From Terriglobales bacterium (lineage in GTDB: Bacteria; Acidobacteriota; Terriglobia; Terriglobales; Acidobacteriaceae), in the NCBI GenBank assembly GCA_035567895.1, contig DATMPC010000013.1, forward strand, positions 1 to 64,000: DNA of 64,000 nucleotides, written 5' to 3'. The translations under genes and the position numbers were made by a program. Positions 52,029 through 61,114 of the stretch are shown one piece after another. The notes under the pieces are model-generated. The model worked only from the letters and a program-made list of their open reading frames with translations, was not told the origin of the DNA and made no database searches. Each line of letters opens with the position of its first letter. Within the stretch, counting starts at the first letter, position 1.

Positions 52029-53405
52029 GTGCGTCTGCGATTCGCCATCTGCCTGTGCCTGCTCTCCTGCGCATCGGCCGACACCATTCACCTGAAGAAT
52101 GGGGGGACCATTCACGCCGACAGTGTCCGGGAAAATGGCGAACGTGTGGAGTATGACATCGGGGAAGACAGTTACGCTATTCCTAAATCCTCGGTAGATC
52201 GCATCGATAGCGGCCTGAGTACTTCCAATTCGTCTGCGGAAGGAAACATTGGGGCGAATATCGCAGCTCCGAAGCTCAATCCCGGCAGCCTCGGTGACAT
52301 TGCTCCAGACGGAAAAATAACCCCAGAACAGCTGGCCCGAATCGAGGCGAGCGGTAACAAGTCGTCTCTTGCTTCTGCTCTCGTTCTTCTCGGGATACAA
52401 GAGCAACAACACGGCAAAACCGACGATGCGCTCTCCCACATGGAACGTGCCCTCAGCCTGGAGCCAGACAGCGGAGACATTGAAGCCACATACGCGTGGT
52501 TGCTGCTGAAGCAGGATCGAGCCTCGCTGGCGCAAGGCTATGCCGAAGACGGTGTACGCAAGAACCCTAGCTCCGCGTTTGCTCACAAGATTCTGGCCCT
52601 CGCGTATTACAAGAACGACAAGATTCAAGCCGCACTCGAGGAGTTCAGGAAAGCCAAGGAACTCGACCCCAAGGATCCCGAAGTGGACGCGTACCTGAAG
52701 GCAGTCTCACGGCAAGCAAAGGCAGAGGCAGACTTTCGCAGCGACGCAAGCACACACTTCAACATGCGCTACGAGGGCGAAAAGGTTGCGCCGAAGTTAC
52801 GCGAACAGATCCTTCTGGTACTGGAACGGCACTTCGATGATCTCGTCTCCAGCATGGGACTGCTTCCCCGGGATCCCATCGTGGTGGTGCTCTACACAAA
52901 TCAAACCTACTTCGACGTAACGTTGGCCCCAAATTGGACAGCGGCCCTTAACGACGGCAAGCTGCGAATTCCCATCGAGGGTCTCACCTCGGTCACGCCC
53001 GATCTCTCTCGCGTCCTGAAACACGAGCTTGCTCATTCATTTATCCGTCAGGCGACGAACGGAAGATGTCCCGTGTGGCTGAATGAAGGGTTAGCGCAAT
53101 TGCTCGAACCCCAGTCTGCCGCAAAATATCGCACGCCGCTGATCAGCTTGTTCCAGAACGGGAAGCAGACTTCTTTGCAGTCGATGGAAGGAAGTTTTAT
53201 CGGGTTGGACTCAAAGCAGGCGGCCATCGCTTATATCGAGTCGCTGGCATACGTCGAATACATTCGCGACTCCTACGGCATGAACCGAATTGCTGACATC
53301 ATGCGCTATTTGAGCGAAGGCCAGAGTCCGGAAGAGTCCCTGAAGTTGGCGATTCACGACGATTATTCGCAATTGGAAGAAGAGTTCGCGCGGCATTTGC
53401 GGTGA
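52029..53405 (+). CDS. Secreted TPR protein with peptidase-MA-like domain
   Basis: A 458-residue protein with a signal peptide (LRFAICLCLLSCASA), a short SH3-like beta part (DTIHLKNGGTIHADSVRENG), then tetratricopeptide repeats (about residues 100-230: ALSHMERALSLEPDSGDIEA, ALEEFRKAKELDPKDPE). It ends with a gluzincin-like domain carrying HELAHSFIRQATNG and WLNEGLAQLLEP, i.e. HExxH-x18-E. A TTG at 52011 is an alternative start. It is divergently paired with the M1 peptidase, suggesting a shared periplasmic role. Confidence 0.8.
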   Translation: MRLRFAICLCLLSCASADTIHLKNGGTIHADSVRENGERVEYDIGEDSYAIPKSSVDRIDSGLSTSNSSAEGNIGANIAAPKLNPGSLGDIAPDGKITPEQLARIEASGNKSSLASALVLLGIQEQQHGKTDDALSHMERALSLEPDSGDIEATYAWLLLKQDRASLAQGYAEDGVRKNPSSAFAHKILALAYYKNDKIQAALEEFRKAKELDPKDPEVDAYLKAVSRQAKAEADFRSDASTHFNMRYEGEKVAPKLREQILLVLERHFDDLVSSMGLLPRDPIVVVLYTNQTYFDVTLAPNWTAALNDGKLRIPIEGLTSVTPDLSRVLKHELAHSFIRQATNGRCPVWLNEGLAQLLEPQSAAKYRTPLISLFQNGKQTSLQSMEGSFIGLDSKQAAIAYIESLAYVEYIRDSYGMNRIADIMRYLSEGQSPEESLKLAIHDDYSQLEEEFARHLR

Positions 53406-53469
53406 AGTTCCTTCCAGTGGGACACACCCAAGGAGCTGTAAGCACGGCTCGAATAACTGACCGACCCAA

Positions 53470-53976
53470 CTAGAATTCGCGCCGAGGCGCGGCCTGATCA
53501 GCTCCGACGCGACCAGCACTAATATCCGCTACGAAGTAGTTCTCACCCTTCACAGGCGAACCAGCCAGGCGACGCAGGACCGCGATCTGACCGACATGAG
53601 TAAGGGCGTCGGCAACCGGGCCTTGAAACAGCTTTCCAATCGGAGCGTGCAGCGGCTCGTCCGATGCAAGATAGGCGTCTAATGCGGCTAACGCAGCGTG
53701 AAACCGCTTCACATCCTCGTGCCAGTGTTGGACGTTGGAGGCGTTCCACTTCTCTTTGCCGCTAACCGTGGACAATCCCCAATCCAGCAAATCTCCGATG
53801 TGCGCGAGGATCTGGCCTGCGGAGCGGCATCCCCCACCGCACGTGAACGAAGAGAACCCATCCGGCGCGCCTCGCAGCGCTTTGCTTCCGCGATACGCCA
53901 ACGTCGCGAGAGTATGACGAAGGAGCTGGCGAGCTGGATCGGATTGGGCTGATGGGACAGGATTGGCCGCGCTCAT
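53470..53976 (-). CDS. DinB family protein
   Basis: A 168-residue four-helix protein of the DinB/YfiT fold. The probable metal-binding His residues lie in SAGQILAHIGDLLDWG (about residues 52-67) and ALTHVGQIAVLRRLAG (about residues 123-138). Members include thiol-dependent transferases; the substrate here is unknown. It is cytosolic and monocistronic. Confidence 0.85.
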   Translation of the reverse strand: MSAANPVPSAQSDPARQLLRHTLATLAYRGSKALRGAPDGFSSFTCGGGCRSAGQILAHIGDLLDWGLSTVSGKEKWNASNVQHWHEDVKRFHAALAALDAYLASDEPLHAPIGKLFQGPVADALTHVGQIAVLRRLAGSPVKGENYFVADISAGRVGADQAAPRREF

Positions 53977-54046
53977 GATCCAAGCATTGTATTCGAGCGT
54001 GACTCCCGCTTACGTGGTTCCGGCCGCCCTCGGCCGGTTCTTAGCA

Positions 54047-54120
54047 ATTTTGTGATTTAGCGATTTCGTGATTTGGTGATTTCAAAATCGCGAAATCGCA
54101 CAATCACGAAATCACAAATT
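54047..54120 (-). repeat. Inverted repeat built from GATTT words
   Basis: TTTGTGATTTAGCGATTTCG and following words pair with the later AAATCGCGAAATCGC and AATCACGAAATCACAAA. The element lies just beyond the nitroreductase stop and may serve as a terminator or structured RNA between two minus-strand genes. Confidence 0.6.
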
Positions 54121-54122
54121 CC

Positions 54123-54752
54123 TCAGAACTCTCGTCCCTGATTGAACGCCAACACCTCGTCCACGCTCAGACGCGGCCTGCGTGGCGCATTGCCTGGAGC
54201 TGCGTGGCCCAGAGTTATAAGCATCACGGGAACATAGCGGTCAGAAATGCCGAATGTCTTTTTCACCTGCTCAGGATCAAAGCCAATCATTGGTCCGGTG
54301 GCGTAGCCGCGGGCTTGTGCCGCGATCATCAGCGTCATACCAGCCAATGCACCCGATCGAATCGCCTCGTCACGCTGGAATTGGGGGTTATTCACATAAG
54401 GAGCAGCGGCGCGTTGTGCGGTGCTGCTCGCCGCTTCTTGAGATATGGCGCCGGCTTTCACGAGCGGAGCAAGGATCTTGTTCACCTTCTCGTATCCGCG
54501 CAGGTCGCCGAGTACGATGATTGTGGCCGATGCCTGTCCCACCTTCGCCTGATTGTGGGCCGCAGCCTGCAACTGCTTCTTCTTCTCAGGATCTGTGACC
54601 GCGACAAAACGCCAGTGTTGGATGTTGAAAGACGACGGCGCCTGGATCGCATCGGCTACGATATCGCGAATCTCAGCTTCGCTGGTCTGCTTGCTTGAAT
54701 CGAAAAGATTGATCGACGTCCGCTCTCGAATAACCGCCAAGGCATCTTTCAT
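54123..54752 (-). CDS. Nitroreductase family protein
   Basis: A 209-residue FMN-dependent oxidoreductase. FMN contacts are expected at the start (VIRERTSINLFDSS, variant of the RRSIRxF motif) and in the segments QAPSSFNIQHWRFVAVTDPE and ARGYATGPMIGFDPEQVKKT. The ATG at 54752 has GGGAGAG 7 nt upstream; a 24-codon extension lacks this. The substrate may be a nitroaromatic or quinone-like compound but is not predictable. Confidence 0.88.
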   Translation of the reverse strand: MKDALAVIRERTSINLFDSSKQTSEAEIRDIVADAIQAPSSFNIQHWRFVAVTDPEKKKQLQAAAHNQAKVGQASATIIVLGDLRGYEKVNKILAPLVKAGAISQEAASSTAQRAAAPYVNNPQFQRDEAIRSGALAGMTLMIAAQARGYATGPMIGFDPEQVKKTFGISDRYVPVMLITLGHAAPGNAPRRPRLSVDEVLAFNQGREF

Positions 54753-54887
54753 TCGGTGTGCTCTCCCAGCTGTTTTGACAGCTAGACAGGAAGAATGCTG
54801 CCAGAGACATGAAGGATGCAGCAATTCACGTCTGGTTCTGAGCTTCGTTTACCATAAAAGGTTTGCGTGCCGTCCTAAGGAGGCTCT

Positions 54888-56987
54888 GTGAATCCCAAGG
54901 TTCTCATTATTATCTGTATTTTTTCTTGCGGGCTGACCGCGATTGCTCAGAAGGGTGCTCCCCAAAAGAAGTCTACTGCTCCCGAGTCCACACTAGTCGA
55001 CAGGATTAGCGATACCGGGTTTATTCAGATCAAGGCTGAGAGCTTTCGCTCACTCAACCCCAACCAGCAAGCGCTTGGGTATTGGCTCTCGCAGGCGGCA
55101 ATCGCCATCGATCCCATCATCTATGACCAGCTCTCGGCGTATGGCGTGCGTGAGAAGCGGTTGCTGGAAGAGATCGTTGCGCGTCCGCAAGGCATCAGTC
55201 CGGAAGCGATGAAGAAGATCACGAGCTACGCCAAGCTCTTCTGGGCGAACCGCGGCAATCATAACGAAAACACAGCGCAGAAGTTTCTTCCGGATTTCTC
55301 TTTTGATGAACTTAAACAAGCCGCACTAACCGCGCAAAAGAACGGAGCATTCAAAACCGCCTACGCCGACTTGGAGCCGCTTTCCTCAGAGGATGCGCTA
55401 AACAAAGAGCTAGATGATCTCAAGGTAGCAATCTTTGATCCAAACTTCGAGCCCATGAATACGGCCAAGAGCCCGTCCGGCGGCAAGGACATCGTTCAGG
55501 CGAGTTCGAACACGTTCTATCCCGGCCTCTCGTTAAACGATCTGAAAGACTTCAAGGAATCGCATCCGTTGAACTCACGGGTCGTGCGCGGCAGCGATGG
55601 GCAGCTACAAGAGCTGGTGTACCGCGCAGGAACTCCTGACGGCAGCGTGCCTCCAGGCTTATATGCAACGTATCTGAAGCGCGCGAATGAGTATCTCGAA
55701 AAGGCCAAGGCAGTTGCTGATCCGACACAGGCAAAGGTCATCGCCGATCTTATTCGTTACTACCAAACCGGTGATCCTGCCGACTGGCTAAAGTTCGGAA
55801 GCGATTGGGTACAGAACAACGCAACTGTCGACTTCGCAAACGGCTTCATCGAAGTCTATCGAGATGCACGCGGAGCGAAGGGCAGTTCGCAGGCGTTCGT
55901 GACCGTCACTGACAAAAAGGTAACCGATGCCATGATCAAACTGGCGCAGAACGCCGAATACTTCGAGCAGAAAGCGCCTTGGGACGACAAATACAAGAAG
56001 ACTGCGTTCAAACCGCCTGTTGTGAAAGCCGTTGAGACGCTGATTGAAACAGGCGACTTCCAGGTGAACACGGTTGGCGACAATCTACCGAACGAGAATG
56101 AAATCCACGAGAAATACGGCACAAAGAATTTCCTCTTTACGGGAAGCAGCCGCGCGCTGAACGACGCCGCGGGAACCACTTCGCTGGAGGAATTCGGCGC
56201 GGATGCGGAAGTGATTGCGCGTGGAAAGAAGTATGGAGATGAAGCCGAAGACTTATTCACGGCGATGCACGAAGTGATCGGCCACGGCTCAGGCAAGCTG
56301 AGTGACCGTTTGAAGAGCGGTTCCGAGGCTTATCTCAAGGAATATTTCTCCACGCTCGAAGAAGGGCGCGCAGACCTGATGGCGCTGTGGAACGCGTTTG
56401 ATCCGAAACTGAAAGAACTCGGTCTGATTAGCAATCAAACCGAAGTCGCAAAGGCGATGTACGACGGAGCCGCCCTGGCCCCACTCACACAACTTCGCCG
56501 CATTCCGAAAGGCGACACCATCGAAGAAGACCATCAGCGCGATCGCCAGCTCATTGCGCGCTACATACAAGACAAAGTTCCGGGATCGATCGAGCAGTTT
56601 GATCGCAATGGGAAAACCTACATCAGGGTGAAGGACTACCAACTCATGCGCAAGGGCGTGGGCATGCTATTGGCGGAGATCATGCGCATCAAGGCCGAAG
56701 GCGACTACGAGGGAATCAAAGCACTCGTCGATAAGTACGGCACGCGTTTCGATCCGGCCCTTCGCGATCAGGTAGTGGCTCGGTTCAAAAAACTAAATTT
56801 GCCGACTTACTACGCCGGAGTGAATCCCATGCTTACCGCTGCGGGAAATACGGCAACGGTACTGGTTGAAATTGGCTACCCACGCGATGCGGTGGAGCAG
56901 TATCTGACGTACGGGGCCATGTACGACGAGGGCTTGAAGAGTGCGCTGAAGTCTGAGCCGAAACAGCCTGCACCGAAGCAGCGGTAG
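54888..56987 (+). CDS. M49 family dipeptidyl peptidase III-like enzyme, exported
   Basis: A 699-residue protein beginning at GTG 54888 with AAGGAGG 6 nt upstream and a signal peptide (VLIIICIFSCGLTAIAQ). The zinc motif HEVIGHGSGK (HExxxH of M49) lies near residue 464, with the second motif EEGRADLMAL about 45 residues later (EExxxD, where M49 has EECRAE). These features define the DPP III fold, which removes dipeptides from short peptides. It is likely a periplasmic peptidase. The C-terminal tail is Lys/Pro-rich. A large inverted repeat follows. Confidence 0.88.
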   Translation: MNPKVLIIICIFSCGLTAIAQKGAPQKKSTAPESTLVDRISDTGFIQIKAESFRSLNPNQQALGYWLSQAAIAIDPIIYDQLSAYGVREKRLLEEIVARPQGISPEAMKKITSYAKLFWANRGNHNENTAQKFLPDFSFDELKQAALTAQKNGAFKTAYADLEPLSSEDALNKELDDLKVAIFDPNFEPMNTAKSPSGGKDIVQASSNTFYPGLSLNDLKDFKESHPLNSRVVRGSDGQLQELVYRAGTPDGSVPPGLYATYLKRANEYLEKAKAVADPTQAKVIADLIRYYQTGDPADWLKFGSDWVQNNATVDFANGFIEVYRDARGAKGSSQAFVTVTDKKVTDAMIKLAQNAEYFEQKAPWDDKYKKTAFKPPVVKAVETLIETGDFQVNTVGDNLPNENEIHEKYGTKNFLFTGSSRALNDAAGTTSLEEFGADAEVIARGKKYGDEAEDLFTAMHEVIGHGSGKLSDRLKSGSEAYLKEYFSTLEEGRADLMALWNAFDPKLKELGLISNQTEVAKAMYDGAALAPLTQLRRIPKGDTIEEDHQRDRQLIARYIQDKVPGSIEQFDRNGKTYIRVKDYQLMRKGVGMLLAEIMRIKAEGDYEGIKALVDKYGTRFDPALRDQVVARFKKLNLPTYYAGVNPMLTAAGNTATVLVEIGYPRDAVEQYLTYGAMYDEGLKSALKSEPKQPAPKQR

Positions 56988-57014
56988 AGACTCTCTGCCT
57001 AGTCATAGGAAACT

Positions 57015-57185
57015 TGTCATCCTGAGGCCCTCTTTTGGCCGCAGGATCTCCCGCGATGCATCGAACTTATTTGCCGCCGTGCGCCACTTTGGCCCAAAAC
57101 CCGGCTCTTGGTGAAATGCCGTACGGGCTGCAATTAAGTCCTCAATATCCCGGGAGATCCTTCGCCAACAGGCTCAGGATGACAG
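57015..57185 (+). repeat. Inverted repeat between convergent genes
   Basis: GTCATCCTGAG and GGATCTCCCG on the left pair with CGGGAGATCC and CTCAGGATGAC on the right, leaving about 90 bp between the inner arms. It fills the gap between the M49 gene and the activase gene. The same GTCATCCTGAG...CGGGAGATCC type occurs widely between genes of soil Acidobacteria. Confidence 0.75.
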
Positions 57186-57209
57186 AGTTGTGAAGTCTCT
57201 ATTTTGGAA

Positions 57210-60200
57210 TTAATCCGCACCCACGCCTTCGTACTGCTGCTGTGAGCTCTGCGCCATCAGCTCTTCGCGCAGCTTGCGTTCGTACTCTGCAAGTTGTGCG
57301 TCGATGCTGTTCACAGCCTCGCGTTTCTTGACAAGGTCTTCACGATAGCGGCGCAAGAAGTAATCGATGGTCTCTACGCGAATTCTGATCGAGCCGGTCG
57401 GCTTATTTTCATCGAGATCCTTGAAGGCGAAGTACGGAGTACCCGAATTCTCGATGATGTCCTCAATCACGGAATAGATCGGGGCATCGTGACCGCACTT
57501 GAAGTTGGAGATCTCGAGGGCCACAAGATTCGGGTGTCGCGCGGTGAACTTGGCCGCCCAGATCTTGTGATTGGTGCTGGCGGAATAGGCGTTCTTCCAG
57601 ACGTCGGTGATGTCCAGCGGATCTTTGATCACTCCGGCGCGAACTTCATCGCCGAAGAGCCGGTCGAGTATGTCATCGTCGATCGGCAGCGTGCTCTGGG
57701 AGAAGATGGGATAGCCGAGCTTCTGGAACTCTTCCATGATCTCGTGATTTACACCGGGATCGTGGTGGTACGGACGTCCAAGCATCACGATGCCGATACG
57801 GTTCTCGCGCTCCAGCATGTCGAGCGTTTCCCGCGCTCGCTTGCGCAATCCGTCGTCATAAGCTTCCTGCGCTTTGAATGCCACTTCGATTGCACGCTCG
57901 TTCTCTTCTTCTGAAACGCCCAGCACCGGAGCCCATGCGCGATACATCTGCAGGGCGAAGAGCTTGCGGTCGGCAAGGTTCACGATGGGATCGAGATACT
58001 CAATTCCATTGTCGGCAAAGACATTCGCTTCTTTCGTGAAAGCAGCCTTTACAGCATCTGGAGTCGCCGTCACCGTAGGACACGCGTTCGAACCGGTCGT
58101 GCACTTGAGATGCGTGGTGAGCACATCGATCATGGGGAAGAAAATCGCGTCCAAGGGCTTCTTGGCGTGCTTCACGAAGATCAGGTTGTAGACATGTGGT
58201 ATGCCGATCTTCGACGGGAAGCATGGATCGATTGCGCCGCGCCCAGCGCCGGCCTTGTACATGTCGCGATTGGTGTAGTCGGAGTAGATGATGTTCTCCG
58301 GCTCAAGCCCCAAGGTCTCCAGGTATGCGCTGAAGAGCGGCGCGTACACATACATGTTCAGCACTTTGGGCATGCCGACACGGAACGCGGCCCGCTTCTT
58401 CATCAACTCTGCGCGCTGCTTGACTTCGGCCTTGAACGTCCACTTCGTATTCGGAATCGGATCGGCAATCTTCGGCGGATTCTGCGAGCGCCACACGCCG
58501 CTGGCCGCGATCTCGACGTAATTGGGATTTGCTTCTTTCAGCGCATCGAGTCCGGCCTTAATGCCGCGCATGTCCTTCACATCTTCGACTTGCCCCTTTT
58601 CGCAGGTCGAGATAATAAGGCGCTGCTCGCCGGCTTGGAGTGGAACCTTCGACTTGAATGCCGGCGCCTTCCAGTTCTCGGTGTCGCCGGTTTGCACGTC
58701 GATGAAGGTACGCAGGCAGTTGTTTTTACAGAAGTAGCAGCGCGTACCTTCGTTGCGAGTGGTGCGATAGCTGATGTTCTGCACCGCGTCGAGGCCGATG
58801 AAGGTGCTCTCGTGACCATTCTTGAAGATGCGCATCGCTTCCACTCCCGCGCCGATTGCACCCGACTCGCCGCAATGCTCGTGGACGATGACTTCGGCTT
58901 CGGCCTGTTCGCTGCGGAAATGCGACTTCACAAAATCGACTTCGGCCTTCACTGCCGCCAGGTTCTTTTGCGTGCCACCTTGCAGTATGAAGCGTTTTCC
59001 TAGCTTTGCCAGATTGGGAATGCTGGCGACATAGAGGAAGATGTTCTTCGGCAGCACCGCCGCGAGTCCCGCAAGAATTTCTTTTGCCGCCCAGCCCTGG
59101 CGCTGGAAGTTGACAATGTCCGACTGCATGAACACGGCGCAGCCGTAACCAAAGATCGGCATCTGGTTCGCGGAGAAGGCAATATCGGAGTACTCTTCGA
59201 CTTTTATGCCGAGAGACTCGGCGGTCGACTGCAGGAAGTATCCGTTGCCCGCCGAACACTGCGTGTTCAGCTTGAAGTCCTTTACACGCCCGTCTTTGAG
59301 GACGATGAGCTTGATGTCCTGACCGCCGACATCGACGATGCAGTGTGGATCGTCGTAAAAGCGCATCGCCGATTCGGTATGCGCGACGGTTTCCACGAGC
59401 GCGACATCAGCGTGCAGCGTTTCCTTCAGCACATCCTTCGCGTAGCCGGTTGTTCCCACGCCGAGCACTTCGAGGGTCGCACCCTGCGCCTCCACCTGCT
59501 GTCGCAGCGAGCGGAACATGTCGATAGTGTCTTGGATCGGATTTCCGTTCGACAGTTGGTAGGCCTTGCAAAGCAACTCGCCTTCGTCCGATAACAGCAC
59601 GGCTTTCGTCGAAGTAGAACCGCCGTCGACGCCCACAAATCCGCGCACGGCTGATCCCGGCGTGAACTTCGCGGCATTGAACTTCGGGATCGTGTACTTC
59701 TTCTTGAATTCTTCCAGTTCTTCGTCCGAAGTGCTGAGCCCGGCCGCGCCGGAGCTGGCCTTCTCTTCGAGGCGTCCGACATCAATGTAGTGCTCGAGCT
59801 TGGCTGTGCCCTGATACCAGCCCACATCAGGATCTTCGTCCTTACCGAATTCGACCGAGCCCAATGCAGCAAAATACTGCGCGTTATCAGGAGTCTTAAT
59901 GAGTTGCTCCGGAGTCATGCCCTCGGGAATCTGCACGTTGCGTTCTTCCCAAGTCTTGGGAATGTTGTGCTGCCACGCCTCGCGCATTCCCTTGATAAAG
60001 CAGTTTGGGCCGCCGAGGAGCAGAACGTGCGGGCGCAACGTGTGTCCGCGAGTGAGAACGGAAAGGTTCTGGAGAACGATGGCGTCGAACAGCGATGCCA
60101 TTAGCTGATCTGGGGGAACCGCCTGCTTCTGCAGGCCGTTGATATCCGTCTCGGCGAAGACGCCGCACTTGCCGGCGACCGGATGCAGCTTGATCCCGTG

Positions 60201-60830
60201 GTAGCCCTGCTGGCACAGCTCGTCGGCTGGAATCTTGAGCTTGGCATTGATTTTGTCGATCACGGCGCCCGTGCCGCCGGCACACTTGTCGTTCATTGAT
60301 GGGATCTTTTTCTTGCGCCCGCCGGCTTCGTCTTCTTTGAAAACGATAATCTTGGCATCCTGCCCGCCAAGTTCGATTACCGAATTCACTTCCGGATGAA
60401 GCTTCTCGACCGCTAGGGAGACGGCGGTGACTTCCTGCACGAACTTCGCACCGATCAGCGGGGCAATGTTGCTGCCGCCGGAACCAGTAATGAACATGCG
60501 GCAGTTGTTGGGCGCGATGCCGGCTTCGGCCTGCATGCGATTCAGGAACTCGAGAACTTTTTCCGGCTGCTTGGTCTCGTGGCGCTGGTAGTCGGACCAG
60601 ATCATCTGGTCCGTGGCGGCGTCGACGATCACCGTCTTTACCGTCGTGGAACCTACGTCCACGCCGACGTAATACGCGAGCTTGGTTTCCCCGAGCGGGA
60701 CAGGATTTGTACGCGGTTTGGGCTTGGGCCGTGGAAGCGTCGCGACGAGCTCACCGAGTTTTACATCCAGCTTGATCGCCTTGCTGCTCCCGCAGCAACC
60801 GTTGCTGTGATCGTAGCTCCCTGACAACAC
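57210..60830 (-). CDS. Double acyl-CoA dehydratase-type activase with DUF2229-like part
   Basis: A 1206-residue ATPase of the BadF/HgdC family with two activase domains in tandem. The first (about residues 52-330) has YYVGVDVGSTTVKTVIVD and the cluster Cys in DKCAGGTGA (C183) and KCGVFAETD (C222). The second (about 397-660) has FVGVDGGSTSTKAVLL, QCSAGNGYF and GYGCAVFMQSDI. The rest matches CoA-enzyme-activase-associated DUF2229 (GRPYHHDPGVNHEIME, FKCGHDAPIYSV). Such activases use ATP to inject electrons into Fe-S reductases or dehydratases. Its N-terminus has KLDVKLGEL (residues 20-28) and a Pro/Lys linker, as does the radical SAM protein. Start is GTG 60830 or TTG 60827 (GGAGG spacing favours TTG). 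Confidence 0.85.
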   Translation of the reverse strand: MLSGSYDHSNGCCGSSKAIKLDVKLGELVATLPRPKPKPRTNPVPLGETKLAYYVGVDVGSTTVKTVIVDAATDQMIWSDYQRHETKQPEKVLEFLNRMQAEAGIAPNNCRMFITGSGGSNIAPLIGAKFVQEVTAVSLAVEKLHPEVNSVIELGGQDAKIIVFKEDEAGGRKKKIPSMNDKCAGGTGAVIDKINAKLKIPADELCQQGYHGIKLHPVAGKCGVFAETDINGLQKQAVPPDQLMASLFDAIVLQNLSVLTRGHTLRPHVLLLGGPNCFIKGMREAWQHNIPKTWEERNVQIPEGMTPEQLIKTPDNAQYFAALGSVEFGKDEDPDVGWYQGTAKLEHYIDVGRLEEKASSGAAGLSTSDEELEEFKKKYTIPKFNAAKFTPGSAVRGFVGVDGGSTSTKAVLLSDEGELLCKAYQLSNGNPIQDTIDMFRSLRQQVEAQGATLEVLGVGTTGYAKDVLKETLHADVALVETVAHTESAMRFYDDPHCIVDVGGQDIKLIVLKDGRVKDFKLNTQCSAGNGYFLQSTAESLGIKVEEYSDIAFSANQMPIFGYGCAVFMQSDIVNFQRQGWAAKEILAGLAAVLPKNIFLYVASIPNLAKLGKRFILQGGTQKNLAAVKAEVDFVKSHFRSEQAEAEVIVHEHCGESGAIGAGVEAMRIFKNGHESTFIGLDAVQNISYRTTRNEGTRCYFCKNNCLRTFIDVQTGDTENWKAPAFKSKVPLQAGEQRLIISTCEKGQVEDVKDMRGIKAGLDALKEANPNYVEIAASGVWRSQNPPKIADPIPNTKWTFKAEVKQRAELMKKRAAFRVGMPKVLNMYVYAPLFSAYLETLGLEPENIIYSDYTNRDMYKAGAGRGAIDPCFPSKIGIPHVYNLIFVKHAKKPLDAIFFPMIDVLTTHLKCTTGSNACPTVTATPDAVKAAFTKEANVFADNGIEYLDPIVNLADRKLFALQMYRAWAPVLGVSEEENERAIEVAFKAQEAYDDGLRKRARETLDMLERENRIGIVMLGRPYHHDPGVNHEIMEEFQKLGYPIFSQSTLPIDDDILDRLFGDEVRAGVIKDPLDITDVWKNAYSASTNHKIWAAKFTARHPNLVALEISNFKCGHDAPIYSVIEDIIENSGTPYFAFKDLDENKPTGSIRIRVETIDYFLRRYREDLVKKREAVNSIDAQLAEYERKLREELMAQSSQQQYEGVGAD

Positions 60831-60863
60831 CCACCTCCAGGCCCCTAAGGGCGGAATTGAGAT

Positions 60864-60996
60864 AGCCCAGCACGTAAGTGCTGGGTTAGCTCCGAAGGTT
60901 TGTAGAGCGCCGTAGGCGCGGCATCATGGTCCGCAATGTGCCGCCCCTCCGGGGCTCCAATCTGTACGACCGTCTCCCCAGGACTTACGTCCTGGG
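60864..60996 (-). repeat. Pair of short hairpins of the CCCAG-GTAA type
   Basis: AGCCCAGCAC-GTAA-GTGCTGGGTT (60864-60887) and CCCAGGAC-TTAC-GTCCTGGG (60977-60996) are perfect hairpins. The GC-rich words GCCGCCCCTCCGGGGC lie between them. The 284 bp from 60831 to 61114 hold no gene. They separate two genes transcribed the same way and may stabilise or split the transcript. Confidence 0.7.
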
Positions 60997-61114
60997 CTAA
61001 TCATCTGCCGCGCCTCCGGCGCTCTGGGCTTTGCTTCGCTCGCCTACAACTGCTGCGCTTCGATCATTTCGATCGCCGTTTACTTCACCCGATGGCCCGA
61101 TCACCCGATTCTTC

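Noticed and set aside
58110-59003. Long open frame opposite the activase gene
   Set aside because: It runs antisense to a gene with clear domains, has no ribosome binding site or known family, and GC-rich codon bias keeps the opposite frame open by chance.
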